A stretch of DNA of 19,373 bases from Burkholderiaceae bacterium (GTDB lineage Bacteria; Pseudomonadota; Gammaproteobacteria; Burkholderiales; Burkholderiaceae_D), in NCBI GenBank assembly GCA_019752915.1, contig JAIELO010000026.1, positions 1 to 19,373 on the forward strand. The letters run 5' to 3'. This document shows, piece by piece, positions 14,033 through 19,373 of the stretch (its first letter is position 1; each line of letters opens with the position of its first letter). The position numbers and the translations under genes were made by a program. The notes below the pieces were generated by a model, which was not told where the DNA came from, did no database searches, and worked only from the letters and a program-made list of their open reading frames with translations.

Positions 14033-15823
14033 ATGGGTCAATACGTCGCACCAATCCGGGATATGCAATTCGTTCTGCACGAGTTCCTGAACGTGGAAGA
14101 AGAACTGAAAGCACTGCCCGACTACGCCGAAGTCGATGCCGACATCATCAATCAGGTGCTGGAAGAGGGCGGCAAGTTCACCTCGGAAGTGCTGTTCCCG
14201 CTGAACCACTCGGGTGACCGCGAAGGCTGCAAACACGACGCCGCGACCCACACCGTGACCACCCCGAAAGGCTTTAAAGAAGCCTACAAACAGTACGTCG
14301 AAGGCGGCTGGGCGGCACTGGCTTGCGATCCGGAATACGGCGGTCAGGGCCTGCCAGTGGTACTGAACAACTCGTTCTACGAAATGCTGAACTCGGCGAA
14401 CCAGGCCTGGACCATGTACCCGGGTTTGTCGCACGGCGCCTACGAGTGCCTGAAAGAACACGGCACCGACCACCAGAAAGAAGTCTATCTGCCGAAGCTG
14501 GTGTCGGGCGAATGGACCGGCACCATGTGCCTGACCGAACCACACTGCGGTACCGATCTGGGCCTGCTGCGCACCAAGGCGCTGCCACAGGAAGACGGTT
14601 CGTGGCTGATCACCGGTAACAAGATCTTCATCTCGGCCGGCGAACACGATATGGCCGACAACATTCTGCACCTGGTGCTGGCCCGCGTGCCGGACGCCCC
14701 GGAAGGCTCGAAAGGGATCTCGCTGTTCCTGGTACCGAAATTCCTGCCGAAAGCCGACGGTTCGGTCGGTGAGCGCAACCCGATCACCTGCGGCGCCATC
14801 GAAGAAAAAATGGGCATCCACGGTAACTCGACCTGCCAGATGAATCTGGACGGCGCCAAGGGCTGGATCATCGGCCAGCCGAACAAGGGCCTGAACGCCA
14901 TGTTCGTGTTCATGAACGCGGCCCGTCTGGGCGTGGGCATGCAGTCGCTGGGTCTGACCGAAGTGGCTTACCAGAACGCGCTGATCTATGCCAAAGACCG
15001 CATCCAGATGCGTTCCCTGTCCGGCGTTAAAGCACCGGAAAAAGCCGCTGACCCGATCATCGTGCACCCGGACGTACGCCGCATGCTGCTGACCGGTAAA
15101 GCCTACGCCGAAGGCGCGCGCGCTTTCACTTCCTACGTGGCACTGCAGATCGACCGCGAACTGCACCACCCTGACGAAGAAGTACGTAAAGAAGCGGCTG
15201 ACGAAGTTGCGCTGCTGACCCCGATCATCAAGGCCTTCATCACCGATAACGCGTGGATCGCGACCTCGGAAGCCATGCAGGTATTCGGCGGCCACGGCTA
15301 CATCTCGGAGTGGGGCATGGAGCAGTACGTGCGTGACGCGCGTATCAACCTGATCTACGAAGGCACCAACACCATCCAGTCGCTGGACCTGCTGGGTCGT
15401 AAGATCCTCGGTGACAACGGCGCCAAGCTGCGTAAATTCGGCGAGAAAATCAAAGCCTTCGTGGAAGACAACGGTACCGATGAAGCCATGAGCGAATTCG
15501 TGACCCCGCTGGGCGATCTGGGCGACAAGGTCACCAAACTGACCATGGAAATCGGCATGAAAGCCTTCCAGAACCCGGACGAAGTCGGTGCTGCCTGCGT
15601 GCCTTACCTGCGCGTAGTCGGTCACATGGTGTACAGCTACTTCTTCGCACAAATGGCGAAGATCGCGCTGGCCAAGGAAGACAGCGGCGACAACTTCTAC
15701 AAAGCCAAACTGGCGACCGCACGCTTCTACTTCGCTCGTCTGCAACCAGAAACTGCAACCTTGATTCGTCAGGCACGTTCGGGTTCGGCCAACCTGATGG
15801 CCCTCGACGCAGACCTGTTCTAA
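14033..15823 (+). CDS. Acyl-CoA dehydrogenase, long form (~600 residues)
   Basis: A 596-residue flavoprotein catalysing the first step of beta-oxidation, acyl-CoA to trans-2-enoyl-CoA, with electrons passed on to electron-transfer flavoprotein. The N-terminal domain is followed by GGWAALACDPEYGGQGLP, the FAD/substrate segment MCLTEPHCGTDLGLLRTKA, the middle beta-domain (GNKIFISAGEHDM) and the C-terminal helices with EAMQVFGGHGYISEWGMEQYVRD. The catalytic base should be Glu443 in IYEGTNTIQ. A further ~130-residue C-terminal extension is typical of the long form (also seen in the DMSP enzyme DmdC and in FadE5-type proteins), so chain-length preference is not obvious. AGGAG (14022-14026) gives an excellent ribosome site. 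First gene of the operon; strong codon bias suggests high expression. Confidence 0.95.
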   Translation: MGQYVAPIRDMQFVLHEFLNVEEELKALPDYAEVDADIINQVLEEGGKFTSEVLFPLNHSGDREGCKHDAATHTVTTPKGFKEAYKQYVEGGWAALACDPEYGGQGLPVVLNNSFYEMLNSANQAWTMYPGLSHGAYECLKEHGTDHQKEVYLPKLVSGEWTGTMCLTEPHCGTDLGLLRTKALPQEDGSWLITGNKIFISAGEHDMADNILHLVLARVPDAPEGSKGISLFLVPKFLPKADGSVGERNPITCGAIEEKMGIHGNSTCQMNLDGAKGWIIGQPNKGLNAMFVFMNAARLGVGMQSLGLTEVAYQNALIYAKDRIQMRSLSGVKAPEKAADPIIVHPDVRRMLLTGKAYAEGARAFTSYVALQIDRELHHPDEEVRKEAADEVALLTPIIKAFITDNAWIATSEAMQVFGGHGYISEWGMEQYVRDARINLIYEGTNTIQSLDLLGRKILGDNGAKLRKFGEKIKAFVEDNGTDEAMSEFVTPLGDLGDKVTKLTMEIGMKAFQNPDEVGAACVPYLRVVGHMVYSYFFAQMAKIALAKEDSGDNFYKAKLATARFYFARLQPETATLIRQARSGSANLMALDADLF

Positions 15824-15841
15824 GATCTTTAAGGATACGAC

Positions 15842-18241
15842 ATGACCAATTTCATCGTTAAAAAAGTAGCCGTGCTGGGCGCCGGCGTGATGGGCGCGCA
15901 AATCGCCGCGCATTGCATCAACGCCAAAGTACCCGTCGTGCTGTTCGACCTGCCAGCCAAGGAAGGCCCGAAAAACGGCATCGTGCTGCGCGCTATCGAG
16001 AACCTGAAAAAGCTCTCGCCTGCACCACTGGGTAATAAGGACCACGCTGGTCTGATCGAAGTCGCCAACTATGAAGACGACCTGGCCAAGCTGGCCGAGT
16101 GCGATCTGATCATCGAAGCGATCGCCGAGCGTCTGGACTGGAAACACGACCTGTACGCCAAGGTGGCTCCGCACATTGCACCGAACGCGATCTTCGCCTC
16201 GAACACCTCGGGCCTGTCGATCACCAAGCTGTCGGAAGGCTTCGACGCGGATCTGAAATCGCGCTACTGCGGCGTGCACTTCTTCAACCCACCGCGCTAT
16301 ATGCACCTGGTCGAAATCATCCCGACCGAGTTCACCAAGCCGGAAATCAGCGACCAGCTGGAAGGCTTCCTGACCACCACCCTGGGTAAGGGTGTGGTAC
16401 GCGCCAAAGATACGCCTAACTTCATCGCTAACCGCGTCGGCGTGTTCGGGATTCTGGCCATCGTGCACGAAGCCGAGAAGTTCGGTCTGTCGGTCGACGT
16501 GGTCGACGATCTGACCGGCGCCAAGCTCGGTCGCGCCAAATCGGGCACCTTCCGCACTGCGGACGTGGTCGGTCTGGACACCATGGGTCACGTGATCAAA
16601 ACCATGCAGGACTACCTGCCGAACGATCCGTTCGCTGCCGTCTACAAAACCCCGGCCGTACTGGCTGGTCTGGTAGAAAAAGGCGCGCTGGGTCAGAAAA
16701 CCGGCGCCGGCTTCTACAAAAAAGTTGGCAAGGAAATCCAGCGTCTGGACTTCGCCACCGGTGAATACGTCACTGGCGGCGGCAAAGCTGCCGACATCAT
16801 CGCCCGCATCCTGAAAGAAAAGGATCCGGTCAAGAAGATGAAAGCACTGCGCGAATCGACCAATCCACAAGGCCAGTTCCTGTGGGCGATCTTCCGCGAT
16901 GCCTTCCACTACATCGCTATCCATCTGGACAGCATTGCCGACAACGCCCGCGAAATCGACTTCGCGATGCGCTGGGGCTTCGGCTGGAACGTCGGTCCGT
17001 TCGAGACCTGGCAAGCAGCCGGCTGGTCGCAAGTGGCGACCTGGGTCAAGGAAGATATCGACGCTGGCCACGCACTGTGCAATGCACCGCTGCCAGCCTG
17101 GGTATTCGAAGGCCCTGTGGCGGAAAAAGGTGGCGTGCACACCCCTGAGGGTTCGTGGTCGGCCGTATCGAAATCGTTCGTGCCACGTTCCTCGCTGGCC
17201 GTGTACGAGCGTCAGCAGTTCCGCGCACCGGTATTCGGTGCCGGCGCCATCGATGGCCGCACTGCCGGTACCACCGTGTTCGAGGACGACTCGGTCCGCG
17301 TCTGGCACAGTGGCGACGAAGTGCTGGTGATCTCGCTGAAAACCAAAATGCACGTGATCGGTCAGGGCGTGATCGACGGCTTCAAGCTGGCACTGGCCGA
17401 AGCGGCCAAGAACTTCAAAGGTCTGGTGATCTGGAGTGCCGACGCAGCCGAAGGCGGTGCTTTCTCGGCCGGTGCCGACCTGCAATCGGCGCTGCCAGCG
17501 TTCATGCAGGGTGGCGCGAAAGCGGTCGATCCGATCATCCGCGAACTGCAAGACACCTTCATGGCGATGAAATATTCGAACGTGCCAGTGGTGGCCGCAG
17601 TAGCCGGTCTGGCACTGGGCGGCGGCTGCGAAATGGCGCTGCACGCATCCAAGCGCGTGGCCTCGATCGAGTCCTACATCGGTCTGGTGGAAGTGGGCGT
17701 GGGTCTGATCCCTGCCGGTGGTGGTCTGAAAGAAGCGGCAGCACGCGCTTACAAGGAAGCCAAGGGCACCGACATTCTGCAATTCCTGAAAACCGGCTTC
17801 ACCAACGCGGCCACCGCGAACGTGTCGAAATCGGCGCTGGAAGCGCAGGCGATGGGCTACCTGAAAGAAGACGACGTGATCGTGTTCAACCCATACGAGC
17901 TGCTGCACGTGGCCAAGGTGGAAGCGCGCGCCATGTTCGACAAGGGCTACCGTCCGCCGATGAAAGCACCGGTACAAGTGACCGGCCGCTACGGCTACGG
18001 CACCATCAAGGCGCAGCTGGTGAATATGCGTGACGGCGGCTTCATCTCCGCACACGACTTCAAGCTGGGCGAGATGATCGCCGAGATCGTGTCCGGTGGC
18101 GATATCGACCAGGGTTCGTTCGTGAGCGAGCAGTGGTTCCTGGATATGGAGCGTAAAGCGTTCCTGGAACTGCTGAACCATCCGAAAACCCAGGAACGCA
18201 TCATGGGCATGATGCAGACCGGTAAGCCTGTACGTAACTAA
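15842..18241 (+). CDS. 3-hydroxyacyl-CoA dehydrogenase / enoyl-CoA hydratase fusion (FadN-like)
   Basis: A 799-residue bifunctional enzyme for the second and third steps of beta-oxidation. The dehydrogenase part comes first: Rossmann motif LGAGVMGAQIAAH (12-24), NTSGLSITKLS, catalytic His146 in GVHFFNPP, and KDTPNFIANRVG. The crotonase (hydratase) part is C-terminal: FSAGADL, ALGGGCEMAL with Glu597, and GLVEVGVGLIPAGGG with Glu617. The two glutamates are 20 apart, as in E. coli FadB (Glu119, Glu139), so the hydratase should be active. The domain order is the reverse of E. coli FadB and matches Bacillus FadN-type proteins. AAGGA (15831-15835) precedes the ATG by 6 bases; the gap to the dehydrogenase gene is 18 bases. 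The 3' end lies in a 15-bp tandem repeat. Confidence 0.95.
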   Translation: MTNFIVKKVAVLGAGVMGAQIAAHCINAKVPVVLFDLPAKEGPKNGIVLRAIENLKKLSPAPLGNKDHAGLIEVANYEDDLAKLAECDLIIEAIAERLDWKHDLYAKVAPHIAPNAIFASNTSGLSITKLSEGFDADLKSRYCGVHFFNPPRYMHLVEIIPTEFTKPEISDQLEGFLTTTLGKGVVRAKDTPNFIANRVGVFGILAIVHEAEKFGLSVDVVDDLTGAKLGRAKSGTFRTADVVGLDTMGHVIKTMQDYLPNDPFAAVYKTPAVLAGLVEKGALGQKTGAGFYKKVGKEIQRLDFATGEYVTGGGKAADIIARILKEKDPVKKMKALRESTNPQGQFLWAIFRDAFHYIAIHLDSIADNAREIDFAMRWGFGWNVGPFETWQAAGWSQVATWVKEDIDAGHALCNAPLPAWVFEGPVAEKGGVHTPEGSWSAVSKSFVPRSSLAVYERQQFRAPVFGAGAIDGRTAGTTVFEDDSVRVWHSGDEVLVISLKTKMHVIGQGVIDGFKLALAEAAKNFKGLVIWSADAAEGGAFSAGADLQSALPAFMQGGAKAVDPIIRELQDTFMAMKYSNVPVVAAVAGLALGGGCEMALHASKRVASIESYIGLVEVGVGLIPAGGGLKEAAARAYKEAKGTDILQFLKTGFTNAATANVSKSALEAQAMGYLKEDDVIVFNPYELLHVAKVEARAMFDKGYRPPMKAPVQVTGRYGYGTIKAQLVNMRDGGFISAHDFKLGEMIAEIVSGGDIDQGSFVSEQWFLDMERKAFLELLNHPKTQERIMGMMQTGKPVRN

Positions 18242-18274
18242 GCGGTACGCAACTAAACATTGCGCAACTAAGCG
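18230..18274 (+). repeat. Three 15-bp tandem repeats carrying three in-frame stop codons
   Basis: Units begin at 18230, 18245 and 18260 and share the core CG(T/C)AACTAA. The first contains the real stop of the fusion gene (18239-18241); TAA recurs in frame at 18254 and 18269. A decayed partial copy (ACGCTTCTAAG) follows at 18275. It looks like duplication of the gene's last codons. Confidence 0.85.
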
Positions 18275-18287
18275 ACGCTTCTAAGTT

Positions 18288-18788
18288 ATGTCGATCCTGA
18301 GCCTGATTTTTAAAGTATTACTGCGTGTGAGACCGAGCATGGTATATGACCGTATCAAGCAACAGATGATGGATACCCTGCCGCTGGTACGCACGCTGGG
18401 CATCACGATCGACACGATCGGCAACGGCACCGCCACGGTGTCGATGCCGGACGACCAGAAGCTGCACAACCACTTGGGCACGCCGCACGCCGGCGCGCTG
18501 TTCACGCTGGCCGAAACGGCCTCGGGGGCGGCGATGGCGGGCGGTTTCGCTGAGCTGATTCCCAGCCTGCGCCCTGTGGCCAAAGAATCGCGGATCCAGT
18601 ACCAGAAGGTGGCCAAGGGCGCAACGCGCGCCGTAGGCCGCGTGCCCGGTGATCTGGCCGCGCTGAAGGCCGAGTTGAAAGCGCAGGGCAAGGTGGCGTT
18701 CCCGGTGGAAGTCGATATTTTCGACGCCGCCGGTACGCTGGCCGCACAGGTTCAAGTGGAATGGTATTTATCCGAGAAGCGTAGCTAA
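18288..18788 (+). CDS. PaaI/DUF4442-type hotdog-fold thioesterase
   Basis: A 166-residue protein with a hotdog-fold core: HNHLGTPHAGALFTLAETASGAAMAGG (about 64-90) is the central helix region, followed by KESRIQYQKVAKGATRAVGRV and the strand FPVEVDIFDAAGTLAAQVQVEWYL. Relatives hydrolyse acyl-CoA thioesters, often aromatic or medium-chain. Placed between a hydratase/dehydrogenase and a thiolase, it may release CoA from dead-end intermediates; that is inference. The ~35 N-terminal residues are basic and hydrophobic and precede the usual start of the fold, and the ATG has a weak ribosome site. Internal ATGs at about 18340 and 18366 are possible alternatives, though MSILSLIFKVLLR looks like a genuine start for this group. 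Confidence 0.8.
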   Translation: MSILSLIFKVLLRVRPSMVYDRIKQQMMDTLPLVRTLGITIDTIGNGTATVSMPDDQKLHNHLGTPHAGALFTLAETASGAAMAGGFAELIPSLRPVAKESRIQYQKVAKGATRAVGRVPGDLAALKAELKAQGKVAFPVEVDIFDAAGTLAAQVQVEWYLSEKRS

Positions 18789-18807
18789 GCATCGCAACCG
18801 ACTTCGA

Positions 18808-18821
18808 TCAAAAATTTTTGA
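18808..18821. repeat. 14-bp AT-rich palindrome before the thiolase gene
   Basis: TCAAAAATTTTTGA is a perfect palindrome ending 9 bases before the thiolase ATG. It is too short of GC to be a good terminator; it could affect initiation or bind a protein, or be chance in an AT-rich spacer. Confidence 0.4.
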
Positions 18822-18830
18822 AAGAATAAA

Positions 18831-19373
18831 ATGAGCAAACAAATTCAAGACGCCTACATCGTCTCCGCGACCCGCACCCCGATCGGCAAAGCGCCACGCG
18901 GTATGTTCAACAAGACCCGCCCGGACGATCTGCTGGTGCGCGTTCTGCAATCGGCTCTGGCGCAAGCGCCTGGCCTCGATCCAGCCCTGATCACCGATGC
19001 CATCATCGGCTGCTCGTTCCCGGAAGCGGAACAGGGTTTCAACATCGCCCGTCAGGCTGTGCTGCTGGCTGGACTGCCGAAAACCATCGGTGGCGTGACC
19101 GTCAACCGTTACTGCGCTTCGGGTATCACCGCGCTGGCCATGGCCGCTGACCGTATCCGCGTTGGCGAAGCCGATGCGATGATCGCCGGTGGCGTGGAAT
19201 CGATGTCGATGGTACCGATGATGGGCCATCACCCATCGATGAACCTGAACATGTTCACCGACGAAAACGTCGGCATGGCTTACGGCATGGGCCTGACCGC
19301 TGAAAAAGTGGCGACCCAGTGGAAGATCTCCCGCGAAGCGCAAGACACCTTCGCCGTAGAATCGCATCGCCGC
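18831..19373 (+). CDS. Acetyl-CoA C-acyltransferase (thiolase), N-terminal part
   Basis: The first 181 codons of a thiolase, open to the window edge and so truncated at the 3' end. It begins MSKQIQDAYIVSATRTPIGKAPRG, and the N-terminal catalytic cysteine is Cys95 in VNRYCASGITALAMAADRI. AGGVESMSMVPM and the following methionine-rich loop are typical of degradative 3-ketoacyl-CoA thiolases (FadA type), which cleave 3-ketoacyl-CoA to acetyl-CoA and a shortened acyl-CoA. The missing half should carry the GHP and CxG catalytic motifs. The ribosome site is modest (GAAAGA). It completes the beta-oxidation set begun by the two preceding enzyme genes. Confidence 0.93.
   Translation, partial: MSKQIQDAYIVSATRTPIGKAPRGMFNKTRPDDLLVRVLQSALAQAPGLDPALITDAIIGCSFPEAEQGFNIARQAVLLAGLPKTIGGVTVNRYCASGITALAMAADRIRVGEADAMIAGGVESMSMVPMMGHHPSMNLNMFTDENVGMAYGMGLTAEKVATQWKISREAQDTFAVESHRR

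Noticed and set aside
13964..18181. A 1405-residue open frame on the minus strand across the acyl-CoA dehydrogenase and fusion genes
   Set aside because: Its codons are exactly in register with the two sense genes, which share the same frame. It stays open only because those biased genes avoid TTA, CTA and TCA. The translation is low in recognisable motifs and rich in His/Gln/Arg, as expected for an antisense shadow.
1..19373. CRISPR arrays, tRNA or rRNA genes, phage or defence systems
   Set aside because: No regularly spaced repeats, no cloverleaf-like sequences and no related proteins were seen; the genes are housekeeping or catabolic.

Overview
The window reads as ordinary core chromosome of a GC-rich betaproteobacterium, most likely Burkholderiales and probably Oxalobacteraceae (Janthinobacterium/Massilia/Duganella type). 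This rests on protein character and gene order, not on a database match. All 18 coding regions I support are on the + strand. Coding density is high, no intergenic gap exceeds 300 bases, and I see no tRNA, rRNA, CRISPR array, prophage or intact insertion sequence.

Layout. (1) 1-2286: the end of a large Fe-S/FAD oxidoreductase, a HIT-family hydrolase and a DUF971 protein, tightly packed as one transcription unit. (2) 2404-7061: a ubiquinone block. It has ubiE with its own promoter, a secreted or membrane Tim44-like protein, a strong terminator, then ubiJ and ubiB sharing a TAATG stop/start junction, and a TPMT-like methyltransferase. (3) 7119-10544: an FmdB zinc-ribbon protein, a DUF502 membrane protein, aspS with a perfect 12-bp hairpin terminator, and nudB. 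(4) 10543-10712: a 170-bp palindromic element with perfect 32-bp inverted arms, inserted exactly at the end of nudB. (5) 10752-13103: an endonuclease/exonuclease/phosphatase-family protein, cardiolipin synthase clsB and an Hsp15-like S4 protein, nearly or actually overlapping. (6) 13104-13949: an AT-richer control region and a TetR regulator. (7) 13950-19373: a fatty-acid beta-oxidation operon of acyl-CoA dehydrogenase, a 3-hydroxyacyl-CoA dehydrogenase/enoyl-CoA hydratase fusion, a hotdog thioesterase and the start of a thiolase, which runs off the window.

How the genes fit together. UbiE methylates the quinone ring, UbiJ is an accessory lipid-binding factor and UbiB an atypical kinase/ATPase, so they form one pathway. 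The last block encodes the dehydrogenation, hydration, second dehydrogenation and thiolysis steps of beta-oxidation, plus a thioesterase that may relieve CoA trapping. The TetR protein just upstream is the obvious candidate regulator (FadP-like), and palindromes and direct repeats lie in both relevant promoter regions.

I do not see a convincing new multi-gene system. The observations most worth checking are the palindromic element after nudB, the possible operators and a seven-codon leucine-rich leader upstream of the TetR gene, and several small tandem duplications at gene ends (three in-frame stop codons at 15-base spacing after the fused beta-oxidation gene, and a 12-bp repeat coding the tail of UbiJ).
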